The notes: generated from the sequence alone by a model not told the origin. DNA of 51,708 nucleotides from an uncultured Lachnospiraceae bacterium (GCA_946554445.1 CAMNSD010000030.1:1-51708); one strand, 5' to 3'. Counted from the stretch's first letter, positions 42,397 through 51,586 are shown. Numbers and translations: made by a program.

Positions 42397-42600
42397 ATGG
42401 GAATAAAAGATGCGTATCAGTTTGATTATCTGCCTGCTTCGGGAAATGAGGAAAAATCCAAGAGTGGTCGGTATGAAAAATTCTTGCATTCTCGAAAGAG
42501 ACATAAAAAGGAATCCGCATACAATACACCGTATGCGGATTCTCATATTACTTCCCAAGGAATTTACTTCACCCCATGGTCACCACTACATCATAGCTAG
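42397..42600 (+). pseudogene. Short orphan reading frame with strong ribosome site, possibly a gene remnant
   Basis: 67 codons starting MGIKDAYQFDYLPASGNEEK behind AAGGGAGGAAAG (42384-42395), an excellent ribosome site. The 3' half runs through the minus-strand terminator of the GH94 gene and into its end, so it cannot be native there. It may be the 5' stump of a gene cut by rearrangement. In the 441-nt stretch 42128-42568 I see nothing else besides that terminator. Confidence 0.35.
42505..42541 (-). terminator. Terminator of the GH94 gene (minus strand)
   Basis: AATCCGCATAC (42512-42522) pairs with GTATGCGGATT (42531-42541); on the minus strand the stem is followed by CC and T5 (plus-strand A-run at 42505-42509). 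Confidence 0.88.
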
Positions 42601-45004
42601 TCTTGCCCTTTTCATAAGGCACGACACATCCATCCACAGACTTACCATCCACGGTGATGGATTTCACGCCCTTTTCCACATTGTCGGGATTTAGGACTTT
42701 GATATTGTAAGTACCCTCCCGGAACTTTCTGGTCAGTGTAAAGTCACCAAAGCCCTTTGGTACGCAGGGATCGATGCTTAAACCCTGATGCGTGGGATAT
42801 ACGCCCAGAATATGCTGGGATACATTTACAAAGGTCCATGCAGCTGTGCCGGTCAGCCAGCTGTTTTTGGCTTCACCATGGAACTTTGCGTCGGCGCCGG
42901 CTACCATCTGGGAATATACGTAAGGTTCTGTGCGGTGGATCTCGCTGAATTCTTCCACATAAGCAGGACAGGTCTTCTGATAGATTTCGAAGGCTCTGTC
43001 GCCCCGGCCGATCACGGTCTCTGCGATGGAAACCCAGGGATTGTTATGGCAGAAGATACCGGCATTTTCCTTATATCCCGGCGGATAGGAGGAAATCTCA
43101 CCCAGTTCCAGATGATATCTGGTGTAGGCAGGCTGCAGGATCATTACGCCATACTTGGTATCCAATTTTTCCTTGACGGAATCAAGCGCTTTCTTGGCAA
43201 GACCTTCCTTAACGCCAATGCCGGCCAACGGGCAAAAGCCGTTGGACTCGATATAAATCTGTCCTTCTTCACATTCTTTAGAACCGATCTTCTTGCCGTA
43301 AGCGTCATAGGCACGGACAAACCAGTTACCGTCCCAGCCGTCCTTTAAGATGGCGTCATACATTTTCTGTACTTCAGCGCGAGCGTAATCGGCTTCTGCC
43401 TGATTGCCCATGAGTTCGCAAAGCTGCGCATACTCTTCTCCATATTTAACGAACATGCCTGCGATAAACACGGATTCCGCCACAGGTCCCTCGGAAGGCC
43501 CGAAGGTCTGGAAGGATTCACCGGGATGCTCTGAGAAACAGTTTAAGTTCAGGCAGTCATTCCAGTCGGCGCGGCCGATCAGAGGCAGGGCGTGTGGCCC
43601 TTTGTGGTTCACGATATAGTCAAAGGATCGTTTGAGATGGTCCATCAGCGGTTTTGCCGCAGACACATCATTGTCATAAGGCACCATTTCCGTGAGGATA
43701 GAGGTGTCGCCGCTCTCGCGCACATAGGCGGAGGTGCCGGCAATCAACCATAGTGGATCGTCATTGAAACCGCTGCCGATATCAGAGTTGCCTTTCTTGG
43801 TGAGGGGCTGATACTGATGATAGGCGCTGCCATCCTGGAACTGGGTGGAGGCAATGTCGATGATACGCTGTCTTGCGCGGTCCGGGATCAGGTGTACGAA
43901 ACCCAGCAGGTCCTGACAGGAATCACGAAAGCCCATGCCGCGTCCGATGCCGGATTCATAATAGGAAGCGGAGCGGGACATGTTGAAGGTCACCATACAC
44001 TGATATTGGTTCCAAATGTTGACCATACGGTCCACCTTGTCATTGGAGGACTTCACGGTGTACTTGGACAGTAGGTCGTTCCAGTAGGCGTTCAGTGCGG
44101 CAAAAGCCTTTTCCACATCGGCATCTGTCTGGTACTTTGCAAGCATGGCCTCGGCAGGTTTCTTATTGATGATACCGGGGGCTTCCCATTTCTGGTCTTC
44201 CGGATTTTCTATATAGCCCAGCACGAAGACAAGGGTCTTGCTTTCGCCGGGATTTAAAGTCACATTGATCTGATGGGAAGCGATGGGTGACCATCCGCTT
44301 GCCATGGAATTGGTTGCCTGTCCCTTCTCTACGACTTCCGGATTGGCGGCGCCGCGGTATGCGCCAAGGAAAGCATCCCTGCTCGTATCAAAGCCATCCA
44401 CAGGCGTATTGACGGAATAGATGGCATAGTGGTTTCTGCGCTCCCGGTATTCTGTTTTATGGTAAATGGTAGAGCCGACAACCTCCACCTCTCCGGTACT
44501 TAAATTGCGTTGGAAGTTGCGGGAATCATCGTCCGCATTCCACAGACACCATTCCACATAAGAAAAGAGGGAGAGATTTTTGGCGCTGTCGCTTAAGTTG
44601 GTCAGTTTTACCTGGCTGATCTCACAGTTGTCATCCATGGGCACAAAGGTGAGAACGGAAGCCTGCAGGTCGTTTTTGGCGCCGGTAAAGCGGCTGTAGC
44701 CGATACCATGGCGGCATTCATAACTGTCCAGTTCCGTCTGCGTTGGTTTCCAACCGGGATTCCAGACGGTATCCCCTTCTTTGATATAAAAATATTTACC
44801 ATTGATATCGTTGGGCACATCATTATAGCGGTATCTGGTCATGCGCAAAAGCTTGGCATCCTTATAAAAGGTATAACCTCCGCAGGTATTGGAAATCAGG
44901 GTAAAGAACTCATTGCAGCCAAGATAATTGATCCATGGCAGGGGCGTCCTGGGCGTGGTAATGACGTACTCACGGTTGGCGTCATCAAAATAACCAAATT
45001 TCAT
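42569..45004 (-). CDS. Cellobiose phosphorylase (GH94)
   Basis: 811 residues, typical GH94 length. Phosphorolysis of cellobiose to glucose 1-phosphate and glucose in the cytoplasm, saving ATP. The N-terminal beta-sandwich begins [18 protein letters not shown], as in cellobiose phosphorylases. The catalytic (alpha/alpha)6 barrel contains [20 protein letters not shown], the general-acid Asp in [10 protein letters not shown] (D480) and the phosphate-binding region ([20 protein letters not shown]). Substrate preference (cellobiose over chitobiose or longer cellodextrins) is by overall similarity. It is divergent from a LacI regulator gene with paired operators. Confidence 0.94.
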   Translation of the reverse strand: MKFGYFDDANREYVITTPRTPLPWINYLGCNEFFTLISNTCGGYTFYKDAKLLRMTRYRYNDVPNDINGKYFYIKEGDTVWNPGWKPTQTELDSYECRHGIGYSRFTGAKNDLQASVLTFVPMDDNCEISQVKLTNLSDSAKNLSLFSYVEWCLWNADDDSRNFQRNLSTGEVEVVGSTIYHKTEYRERRNHYAIYSVNTPVDGFDTSRDAFLGAYRGAANPEVVEKGQATNSMASGWSPIASHQINVTLNPGESKTLVFVLGYIENPEDQKWEAPGIINKKPAEAMLAKYQTDADVEKAFAALNAYWNDLLSKYTVKSSNDKVDRMVNIWNQYQCMVTFNMSRSASYYESGIGRGMGFRDSCQDLLGFVHLIPDRARQRIIDIASTQFQDGSAYHQYQPLTKKGNSDIGSGFNDDPLWLIAGTSAYVRESGDTSILTEMVPYDNDVSAAKPLMDHLKRSFDYIVNHKGPHALPLIGRADWNDCLNLNCFSEHPGESFQTFGPSEGPVAESVFIAGMFVKYGEEYAQLCELMGNQAEADYARAEVQKMYDAILKDGWDGNWFVRAYDAYGKKIGSKECEEGQIYIESNGFCPLAGIGVKEGLAKKALDSVKEKLDTKYGVMILQPAYTRYHLELGEISSYPPGYKENAGIFCHNNPWVSIAETVIGRGDRAFEIYQKTCPAYVEEFSEIHRTEPYVYSQMVAGADAKFHGEAKNSWLTGTAAWTFVNVSQHILGVYPTHQGLSIDPCVPKGFGDFTLTRKFREGTYNIKVLNPDNVEKGVKSITVDGKSVDGCVVPYEKGKTSYDVVVTMG

Positions 45005-45048
45005 AATGTCACTCTCCTTTTAAATAATAGTTTGTTAATTACTTATTA

Positions 45049-45133
45049 CTTATGAGCAAGGCTCAATTTGTTATTCTGCAAAGCAGATTGCTTATGAGCA
45101 AGGCTCAAATTTATTGCTCTGTGAAACAAATTG
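45049..45133. repeat. 42-bp tandem direct repeat in GH94 leader
   Basis: Two copies, 45049-45090 and 45091-45133, each opening CTTATGAGCAAGGCTCAA and ending with ATTG. Each contains the small palindrome TGAGC-N3-GCTCA; the first also has CTGCAAAGCAG. They lie in the predicted 5' leader of the phosphorylase mRNA. Confidence 0.85.
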
Positions 45134-45156
45134 CTTTTGATAAGATGGGATATGGA

Positions 45157-45172
45157 ACGAAAACGATTAAGT
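45157..45172. promoter_or_regulatory. LacI-type operator near GH94 promoter
   Basis: ACGAAAACGATTAAGT, identical in 15 of 16 positions to the site at 45395-45410. It has a central CG step as in LacI/CcpA-family operators. Confidence 0.75.
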
Positions 45173-45201
45173 AAAAAGCTATAAAAACCCTCTTTTAAAG
45201 A

Positions 45202-45230
45202 ATTATACAGAACAAAATAAAAAAAAGCAA
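45202..45230 (-). promoter_or_regulatory. Probable GH94 promoter (minus strand)
   Basis: On the minus strand TTGCTT (45230-45225), a 17-nt spacer and TATAAT (45207-45202). The operator at 45157 would lie about 25-40 nt after the start site, fitting roadblock repression. The 458-nt region 45005-45462 contains no gene. Confidence 0.6.
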
Positions 45231-45394
45231 CAGGGTTTGCAAAAATAATAGATTCATTATTTCACGCTAAAGTAAATTAATAATATGTTTTAGGAATAGG
45301 ATTGAAGGTATAAAACAGCAAAACTATGCAAATTGTACAAAATAAAATTAAAATGGGTATTGCATATAGATAAAATGTGTTGTAAACTAAGAGT

Positions 45395-45410
45395 ACGAAA
45401 ACGGTTAAGT
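45395..45410. promoter_or_regulatory. LacI-type operator before lacI-family gene
   Basis: ACGAAAACGGTTAAGT lies just after a weak promoter (TTGCAT 45360-45365, TAAACT 45383-45388, 17-nt spacer), consistent with autoregulation by the LacI protein. Confidence 0.7.
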
Positions 45411-45462
45411 GAATTGAGACGCAAGCCAGGTCTGATTTCGCGAATATGAGAGGGGTGGCAGA

Positions 45463-46479
45463 ATGGTATCGATGAAGGATATCTCAATTGCCTGTGGTGT
45501 ATCGGTAGCGACAGTCAGTAAGGCGCTCAACGATCACAACGATATCGGATCAGAAACGAAAAAGTACATAAAAAAAGTTGCAGATGAGATGGGATATCTT
45601 CCCAATTCCATGGCCAAGGCTTTAAAGACGAATCGCACGTACAATATTGGCGTGCTTTTTGCCGAAGAGGCTTATAGCGGTCTGACGCACGATTATTATG
45701 CATTTGTGTTGGACAGCTTTAAGAATACTGTGGAAGAAAAAGGCTATGATATTACCTTTATCAATTCTGCCAAGGCGCGGTCCGAGAGGATATCTTATCT
45801 GGAACATTGCAGATCTAGGGGATTTGACGGGATTGCTATTGTCTGTGCGGATTTTTATTCACCGGAGATCATGCAGCTTGTCCGGGGCAATATTCCCACA
45901 GTCACTCTGGATCATATTTTTAATAATGTGAGCGCCGTCATGTCCAATAACGTGCAGGGAATGCAGGAACTTTTAACTTATATCTATGAAAAGGGACATC
46001 GCAAGATTGCCTTTATACATGGCGCGGACTCGGCGGTTACCCAGAGCAGACTCTCGTCCTTTTATCGGACGGCGGCGCAGCTGGGGCTGGAGATACCGGA
46101 TGAATATATCAGTATGGCGCCTTACCGTGATACCGCGGCGACTTACAAGGAGACCTTGAGACTGTTGGATTTAAAAGATCGGCCTACCTGTATTCTTTAT
46201 CCGGATGATTTTGCGGCTTTTGGCGGGATCAATGCGATCAAAGAGAAGGGCCTTCGGATTCCGGAGGATATTTCGGTAGCCGGATACGATGGCATCAGGA
46301 TTGCCAGACATATCGAGCCAACGCTCACTACGCTTGCCCAGAATACCAAGAAACTGGGGCAGAAAGCGGGGGAAAAGTTGATCAGTCTGATTGAACATCC
46401 CAAAACGACCTTGATCGAGCGGATTTTTGTGGATGGGCATGTATATGAGGGAAATTCCGTAGCAGATCTGAATGCATAA
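45463..46479 (+). CDS. LacI-family transcriptional regulator
   Basis: 338 residues. HTH and hinge: MKDISIACGVSVATVSKALN, KKVADEMGYLPNSMAKALKT. Then a periplasmic-binding-protein-like domain (YNIGVLFAEEAYSGLTHDYY, RSRGFDGIAIVCADF, GHRKIAFIHGA, PEDISVAGYDG). It probably represses the divergent cellobiose phosphorylase gene, with a cello-sugar or its phosphate as inducer (inference). GAGAGGGG at 45448-45455 supports ATG 45463. Confidence 0.95.
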   Translation: MVSMKDISIACGVSVATVSKALNDHNDIGSETKKYIKKVADEMGYLPNSMAKALKTNRTYNIGVLFAEEAYSGLTHDYYAFVLDSFKNTVEEKGYDITFINSAKARSERISYLEHCRSRGFDGIAIVCADFYSPEIMQLVRGNIPTVTLDHIFNNVSAVMSNNVQGMQELLTYIYEKGHRKIAFIHGADSAVTQSRLSSFYRTAAQLGLEIPDEYISMAPYRDTAATYKETLRLLDLKDRPTCILYPDDFAAFGGINAIKEKGLRIPEDISVAGYDGIRIARHIEPTLTTLAQNTKKLGQKAGEKLISLIEHPKTTLIERIFVDGHVYEGNSVADLNA

Positions 46480-46511
46480 ATATCATAAATATAATGAAAG
46501 AACGTGGTAGG

Positions 46512-46550
46512 GGACAGTGTCTGATAAAGGTACTGTCCTTTTATAATTTT
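46512..46550 (+). terminator. Terminator after LacI gene
   Basis: GGACAGT (46512-46518) pairs with ACTGTCC (46532-46538), followed by a T-rich tail. Confidence 0.8.
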
Positions 46551-46666
46551 TTAAGAATATAGCCATAGTAAATCACGGATAAGTGTGATAAAATGATAAA
46601 ACACAGGAGGTTCTGCGTCTTTTAGTGTATTGTGGACACGGACCTGACAACGTGAGGGGGATAGAC

Positions 46667-47059
46667 ATGTCTGCGCCTATTATTTTTGATCAGAGCAGAT
46701 TAAAAGTATATGACGGTCTTGGCAGGCTCTGCGAATACGCCGGTCAGTCCGGGGAATGGTGTAATAGGCTGTGGAGTGAACTGCTTGTGGATCAGGAATT
46801 GTATGACGCGTTCGTGTATTACCTGGAACATCACGGATTGGCGGAATCTCCTAAATGTGAGGGGTATTCCCTGACAGATTGTTATGTGTGGGAGATGGAA
46901 CAGGATAATCTGCGCAGGGATACCGGTAAGAATACGGCGCAATGTAATAAGGAAGAAATGGTGCTCCGTGCTTTTATGACAATGGCGAAGATGAAACGTG
47001 CGCCGGAGGAATTTATCAAAAAATTTCAGGACGGAAGAGGCATGGATCAGACGATGTAG
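46667..47059 (+). CDS. Hypothetical soluble protein
   Basis: 130 residues, acidic and mostly helical (LKVYDGLGRLCEYAGQSGEW, LLVDQELYDAFVYYLEHHGL, EEMVLRAFMTMAKMKRAPEE). No family recognised. ATG 46667 has AGGGGG just upstream; the frame is open from 46625 without a site. The HAAS-domain gene follows after 28 nt and may be co-transcribed. Confidence 0.75.
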   Translation: MSAPIIFDQSRLKVYDGLGRLCEYAGQSGEWCNRLWSELLVDQELYDAFVYYLEHHGLAESPKCEGYSLTDCYVWEMEQDNLRRDTGKNTAQCNKEEMVLRAFMTMAKMKRAPEEFIKKFQDGRGMDQTM

Positions 47060-47087
47060 ACTGGGAGCAGGGCAGAGGAAATAGTTT

Positions 47088-47600
47088 ATGAACCGGATAG
47101 AATTTATAGAAAAACTACAGAGGGCGCTGGCCGGCGGACTTAACAGCCGCCAGGTGACAGAGAATGTACGTTATTATCAGGAATATATTGATATGGAGAT
47201 TCGCAAGGGCAGGAGAGAGACGGAAGTCCTGGCAAGCCTTGGGGATCCCAGACTTTTGGCTAAAAGTATTATTGAAGCCAATAAACGCGCCGGCCGCAGC
47301 GAGGGGACAAATTTAAATTATGATGAGGAGATTGTTGACAGCGACAACGGTGGTGGTAAACAGAAATATACTTATACCTATGGCTATGGCACAAACCAAC
47401 AGGAAAATGTCTATGAAGAGAATATGACAGGACATCCCAGGGTGTTTCGCGTGCCAGGGTGGCTGATACTCCTGATCGTAACGGTGGTAGTGTTGTTGAT
47501 CATCGGTGTGACATTTTCCTTGATATCCGTGATGGCGCCGATTCTGATTCCCGTATTGATCATTACGCTGATTATCAAAGTATTTCAGAATAATAAATGA
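47088..47600 (+). CDS. HAAS-domain (DUF1700-type) membrane protein
   Basis: 170 residues. The N-terminal HAAS domain is clear: MNRIEFIEKLQRALAG, NVRYYQEYIDMEIRKGRRET, LASLGDPRLLAKSIIE. A Gly/Tyr/Asn-rich linker (about 80-120) leads to a long C-terminal hydrophobic region (WLILLIVTVVVLLIIGVTF, VMAPILIPVLIITLII) that makes two membrane segments. HAAS proteins pair with PadR regulators or act in envelope homeostasis; the role here is unknown. Confidence 0.85.
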   Translation: MNRIEFIEKLQRALAGGLNSRQVTENVRYYQEYIDMEIRKGRRETEVLASLGDPRLLAKSIIEANKRAGRSEGTNLNYDEEIVDSDNGGGKQKYTYTYGYGTNQQENVYEENMTGHPRVFRVPGWLILLIVTVVVLLIIGVTFSLISVMAPILIPVLIITLIIKVFQNNK

Positions 47601-47640
47601 TTGGAATATAATGATTGGAAATTATTGAGGATATAAATAC

Positions 47641-47811
47641 AATAGACCATTTGGCTAAATGGTCTATTGAGGGGAGTATAAATAATTAATATAAGGGTCT
47701 GTAAACTGAGAATGAAGGGGTATCTCTGTTTACATTTATTATTATATATGATTTACAAGAAAATGCAATCCAAAATAGTACCAAAGTACCAATCATACTT
47801 TTGGTACTTTT
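47641..47811. other. Two hairpins in the gap before the Asn-rich microprotein gene
   Basis: AATAGACCATTT (47641-47652) and AAATGGTCTATT (47657-47668) are exact reverse complements with a 4-nt loop but no T-tract. AGTACCAAAGTA (47777-47788) and TACTTTTGGTACT (47796-47808) form a second, imperfect stem followed by TTT. The rest of the 314-nt stretch shows no gene. Confidence 0.7.
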
Positions 47812-47914
47812 GAATAAAAACATAGTACTAAAGACCTATCTGTCGTTTGAATAAGTTGCCACAGATTCTCTCATACTATTTCTGTAACATCAAATCAATC
47901 AGGAGGTATGGAAG

Positions 47915-48073
47915 ATGTCTAAGAACGATTTTAATCAGAACAACCAGAACAGTCAGAATAATCAGAATGAGAAGCAGCAGGACAAATACAACAACTGCAG
48001 CCAGAACAGCACAAAGAACAGTTCCAAGAACAGTTCCGGCAGCAATTCTCAGAACAGCCAGAAGAACAACTAA
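47915..48073 (+). CDS. Asn/Gln/Ser-rich microprotein (52 residues)
   Basis: Begins MSKNDFNQNNQNSQNNQNEK and continues with NSTKNSSKNSSGSNSQNSQ: 17 Asn, 9 Gln and 11 Ser among 52 residues, one Cys, no membrane segment. AGGAGG at 47901-47906 lies 8 nt before ATG 47915, and a perfect terminator follows 14 nt after the stop, so it is an independent gene. The composition and tandem N-Q/N-S pattern recall gamma-type small acid-soluble spore proteins, but no firm match is claimed. Confidence 0.8.
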   Translation: MSKNDFNQNNQNSQNNQNEKQQDKYNNCSQNSTKNSSKNSSGSNSQNSQKNN

Positions 48074-48087
48074 TCGCAGTCCGATCG

Positions 48088-48117
48088 GAAAAGGGACGCT
48101 TTGCGGCGTCCCTTTTC
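48088..48117 (+). terminator. Perfect-stem terminator after microprotein gene
   Basis: GAAAAGGGACGC (48088-48099) pairs exactly with GCGTCCCTTTTC (48106-48117). The T-tract (TTTT, 48113-48116) is part of the stem and is followed by CTGCTG. Confidence 0.8.
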
Positions 48118-48169
48118 TGCTGTATAAAACCCGGTTGACACTCTGTCTGATACAGCATAAAATAAACCT

Positions 48170-49318
48170 ATGGAAAAATTAGAGTATATTGTGCCCTGCC
48201 ATTTTGGGTTAGAGGCAGTGTTAAAAAGAGAGATACAGGATCTGGGATATGAGATCGTTTCCGTGGAGGACGGCAGGATTGTCTTTGCGGGAGACAGAGA
48301 GGCGTTGTGTCGTGCCAACGTCTTTTTAAGGAGCGCAGAGAGGGTGCTTATCAAAATAGGAAGTTTTCATGCGGAGACTTTTGAGGAACTGTTTCAGGGT
48401 ACCAGGGCGCTTGCTTGGGAAGACTATATCCCTAAGGATGGGAAATTCTGGGTGACTAAGGCGGCCAGCGTCAAGAGCAGGCTCTTTAGTCCTTCTGATA
48501 TCCAGTCTATTATGAAAAAGGCGATGGTAGAGCGCATGAAGAGCGTCTATCATATAGATTGGTTTGCGGAGAGTGGAGCATCTTATCCGGTCCGGGTTTT
48601 TATCAAGAAAGATGAGGTGACGGTGGGATTGGATACCACCGGTGAGTCCCTACATAAGAGAGGATACCGTAAGTTGACGGCAAAGGCGCCGATTGCGGAG
48701 AATTTAGCGGCGGGTTTATTGATGCTGACACCATGGAAGGGCAGCAGGATTCTGATAGATCCATTCTGTGGCAGCGGGACGATTCCCATTGAGGCGGCTA
48801 TGATGGCGGCACATCTTGCGCCGGGCAGAAATCGAACATTTCGGGCTAATGAGTGGAAACATATTGCGCCTGGGAAAGTATGGGAACGAGTAAGAGAAGA
48901 GGCGGATTCCCTGGTGAATCTTTCGGTAGAAACGGATATTCAAGGATATGATATTGATGATGAGATGGTGTCTATCGCTAGAGCCAATGCGAAATTGGCA
49001 GGGGTAGAGCAGCTGATCCATTTTCAGACGAGGAGTGTGGAACGATTAAGCCATGCGAAAAAATATGGATTTATTATTACCAATCCGCCCTACGGTGAGC
49101 GGCTGGAGGATAAGGAGCGTCTGATGTCGTTGTATCGAACATTAGGGGAGCGGTATCAAGCCTTGGATTCTTGGTCTATGTATATGATCACAGCATATGA
49201 ACAGGCGGAAAGTGCGATTGGCAGAAAAGCCGATAAGAATAGAAAGATTTACAATGGTATGATGAAAACATATTTCTATCAATATATAGGACCGAAGCCA
49301 ACCGGGAACGGAAGGTAA
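48170..49318 (+). CDS. THUMP-domain rRNA (guanine-N2)-methyltransferase, RlmL/YpsC-like
   Basis: 382 residues. A THUMP RNA-binding region in the first ~150 (YIVPCHFGLEAVLKREIQDL, RSAERVLIKIGSFHAETFEE), then an SAM-binding Rossmann fold with DPFCGSGTIPIEAAMMAA, GYDIDDEMVSIARANAKLAG and the base-flipping motif NPPYGERL. The length matches the RlmL N-terminal half / B. subtilis YpsC, which methylates 23S rRNA guanine N2. The exact target is inferred. The amidase-fold gene follows after 9 nt. Confidence 0.92.
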   Translation: MEKLEYIVPCHFGLEAVLKREIQDLGYEIVSVEDGRIVFAGDREALCRANVFLRSAERVLIKIGSFHAETFEELFQGTRALAWEDYIPKDGKFWVTKAASVKSRLFSPSDIQSIMKKAMVERMKSVYHIDWFAESGASYPVRVFIKKDEVTVGLDTTGESLHKRGYRKLTAKAPIAENLAAGLLMLTPWKGSRILIDPFCGSGTIPIEAAMMAAHLAPGRNRTFRANEWKHIAPGKVWERVREEADSLVNLSVETDIQGYDIDDEMVSIARANAKLAGVEQLIHFQTRSVERLSHAKKYGFIITNPPYGERLEDKERLMSLYRTLGERYQALDSWSMYMITAYEQAESAIGRKADKNRKIYNGMMKTYFYQYIGPKPTGNGR

Positions 49319-49327
49319 CAGATAAAA

Positions 49328-50407
49328 ATGCAACAGAACAAATTGATGAAGAGAACAACAATATATTGTGTCTTATTTGTGGTGACAGCCATGAGTGCCA
49401 TGTTGTATTATTCCGCAAATAAGATTGTTGTGGTGGCGGATGTGGCACAGGACGAGGTCATACAATCCGCGCAGAAGGAACAGAAAAAGGAAACTACGCT
49501 GACAGCGGTGGTGGATAAGAATCATATTACCATAGACCAGGAAAGGCAGAACACTAATTATTTCTGTATTCCCATGCCCGATACCGTAAAAGCGGAAGCG
49601 GTGACGCTGGAAAATCACTATATGGACCAGGAACTTTGGGTGAATATTCAGGGTGATATGGCAGGTTATGATACTTTTTATGAGCAAAACAGCGTTTATG
49701 GCAATAGCCAGAACGTGTTGGAGGGACATTTTGAGGCGGAGGCCAGCAGGATTTATCTACGCTTTTCTTTGACAGGAGTGTATGAATACCGCAGTATTTT
49801 TGAGAATCATACGTTGTACGTGGAGTTTGTACCCTCGAAAGAAGTATATGAAAAAATTATTGTGATAGATCCGGCTTATGGCGCGACCATAAGCGGCGTT
49901 TCCGTAGGGGAAGTTATGGCTAAGGATATTACACTGGATATTGCCAAAGCTTTGAAAGCAAAATTTGATGAGACAGACATCAAAGTGTATTATACCAGAA
50001 TGGATGACAGTAATCCGGCGCCGGAAAACAGAGTTAATCTTGCCACAGCTACGAAAGCGGATATGTTGATCCGGATTGAAGTGAACGGTGATGAGAATAG
50101 TAAACTGTATGGGACGGAGTCTGTCTATAATAGCAGATATTTCATTCCCGGTTTTGGCAGTATAGAATTAGCAGATATTTTGGAGCGGGAAGTAGTCACT
50201 GCTATCAATGGCAAGGCCAATGGTCTGGTAGAAGCCGCCGAGACAGATGAAGTGATCGGTGCAGCTACTGTGCCGGCGGCGGCCGTCAGGGTGGGTTACC
50301 TGACGAATGCGCAGGAGTCGATTCTGTTACAGCGGGAGGACTATATTAACCGCCTCGCGGAAGGGATTTATAACGCAGTCATGAAGGCTTACGAGGGAGA
50401 AGCATAA
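49328..50407 (+). CDS. Amidase_3-fold protein lacking catalytic residues (pseudo-amidase)
   Basis: 359 residues. A membrane anchor at about 10-30, a beta-rich N-terminal AMIN-like region (about 55-170), then an N-acetylmuramoyl-L-alanine amidase fold. The fold is recognisable, but each active-site residue is changed: DPGHGG reads DPAYGA (Y184 for the zinc His), the E of EKD is A198 (MAKDITLDIA), SIHAN reads RIEVN (E251 for the zinc His) and the catalytic E of VExGFLSN is R321 (VRVGYLTN). Peptidoglycan cleavage is therefore unlikely; a wall-binding, regulatory or scaffold role is possible. It sits between rRNA methyltransferase and rdgB genes in a tight operon. Confidence 0.88.
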   Translation: MQQNKLMKRTTIYCVLFVVTAMSAMLYYSANKIVVVADVAQDEVIQSAQKEQKKETTLTAVVDKNHITIDQERQNTNYFCIPMPDTVKAEAVTLENHYMDQELWVNIQGDMAGYDTFYEQNSVYGNSQNVLEGHFEAEASRIYLRFSLTGVYEYRSIFENHTLYVEFVPSKEVYEKIIVIDPAYGATISGVSVGEVMAKDITLDIAKALKAKFDETDIKVYYTRMDDSNPAPENRVNLATATKADMLIRIEVNGDENSKLYGTESVYNSRYFIPGFGSIELADILEREVVTAINGKANGLVEAAETDEVIGAATVPAAAVRVGYLTNAQESILLQREDYINRLAEGIYNAVMKAYEGEA

Positions 50408-50411
50408 AGAT

Positions 50412-51044
50412 ATGTATAAGATTATATTTGCCACGGGCAATCAGGGAAAGATGCGGGAGATTCGGGCAATTTTGCAGGATACGGAGGCAGAGATCCTTTC
50501 CATGAAAGAGGCGGGCGTTTTTCTTACGATTGAGGAGAATGGTACGACTTTCACGGAAAATGCCGTCATTAAGGCGCAGGCGGTGGCACGGGCTCTTGCC
50601 GGGAAAGAAGAGTTTAGAGCAGACTGTGTGGTATTGGCGGATGATTCCGGTTTAGAGATTGACTGTTTGGATGGAGAACCGGGCATTTATTCTGCCAGGT
50701 ATCTTGGTGAGGAGACCTCTTTTACCATCAAGAGTCAGGACTTCTTAAGACGGCTTGAAGGAGTTGCGGATGAGAAACGCACGGCCCGATTTGTCTGTGC
50801 CATCGCGGCGGTATGGCCTGATGGAGAGACGGTTACTACCCTGGGGACGATTGAAGGAAGGATTGGGCATGAACTGAAAGGTGATAATGGGTTTGGCTAC
50901 GATCCTATCTTTTATCTGCCGGAGTATGGGTGTACGGCAGCGGAACTTACCGATGAGGAGAAAAATGCGGTCAGCCATCGAGGCCGGGCTTTGGAGCAGA
51001 TGAAACCAGAACTAATGAAAAGGATGTCCAGGAAACAGCTATGA
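50412..51044 (+). CDS. rdgB: XTP/dITP diphosphatase RdgB (Ham1)
   Basis: 210 residues. It cleans the nucleotide pool by hydrolysing dITP, XTP and dXTP to monophosphates. Motifs: IIFATGNQGKMREIRAIL with the conserved N and K, VLADDSGLEIDCLDGEPGIYSARY with the Mg-binding acidic cluster, GFGYDPIFYLPEYG and the terminal SHRGRALEQM. Full-length and intact. It overlaps the next gene by 4 nt (ATGA). Confidence 0.96.
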   Translation: MYKIIFATGNQGKMREIRAILQDTEAEILSMKEAGVFLTIEENGTTFTENAVIKAQAVARALAGKEEFRADCVVLADDSGLEIDCLDGEPGIYSARYLGEETSFTIKSQDFLRRLEGVADEKRTARFVCAIAAVWPDGETVTTLGTIEGRIGHELKGDNGFGYDPIFYLPEYGCTAAELTDEEKNAVSHRGRALEQMKPELMKRMSRKQL

Positions 51045-51523
51045 GAATTTTGATTGTCAGCGATACCCATCGCCATAATGAGAATTATCTGAGAGTAGTT
51101 GAAAAAGCAGGTCCCTTTGACATGGTCGTTCATTGCGGCGATGTGGAGGGCAGTGAATATATCATCAGTGAGGCTGCAGGATGCCCGGTGATGATGGTGC
51201 AGGGTAATAATGATTTTTTCTCTGAACTTCCCAGAGAACGTGAGTTTATGATCGGACAATATAAGGTGTGGCTGACTCATGGACATCATTATTACATAGC
51301 GATGAACACCGAGACCATCAAACAGGAGGCAATGGACAGGGAAGTAGATATTGTCATGTGCGGTCATACCCACAAACCGGTCATTGATATCGGGAAGAAT
51401 ATTACACTGATCAATCCCGGCAGTATCAGTTATCCCAGACAGGAGAATCGTAAGCCCAGCTATATCCTGATGGAGATTGATGCGGAGGGGCAGGCGCATT
51501 ATACACTCAATTACCTATTCTGA
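51041..51523 (+). CDS. YfcE/MJ0936-type metallophosphodiesterase
   Basis: 160 residues: the compact metallophosphoesterase with ILIVSDTHRHNENYL, VVHCGDVEGSE, VQGNND, LTHGHHYY and MCGHTHKP, which together carry all dimetal ligands. Relatives cleave model phosphodiesters; the natural substrate is unknown. It is translationally coupled to rdgB, a pairing common in Clostridia. Confidence 0.93.
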   Translation: MRILIVSDTHRHNENYLRVVEKAGPFDMVVHCGDVEGSEYIISEAAGCPVMMVQGNNDFFSELPREREFMIGQYKVWLTHGHHYYIAMNTETIKQEAMDREVDIVMCGHTHKPVIDIGKNITLINPGSISYPRQENRKPSYILMEIDAEGQAHYTLNYLF

Positions 51524-51586
51524 ATCCGTTATTGTGCCGGCTGCGGGCATGGTTTTGCAGCAATTGAAAAAATTAGAAGAAAGCAG

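Noticed and set aside
47641..47668. 12-bp perfect hairpin as a terminator for the HAAS gene
   Set aside because: No T-tract on either strand after the stem; listed only as a structure.
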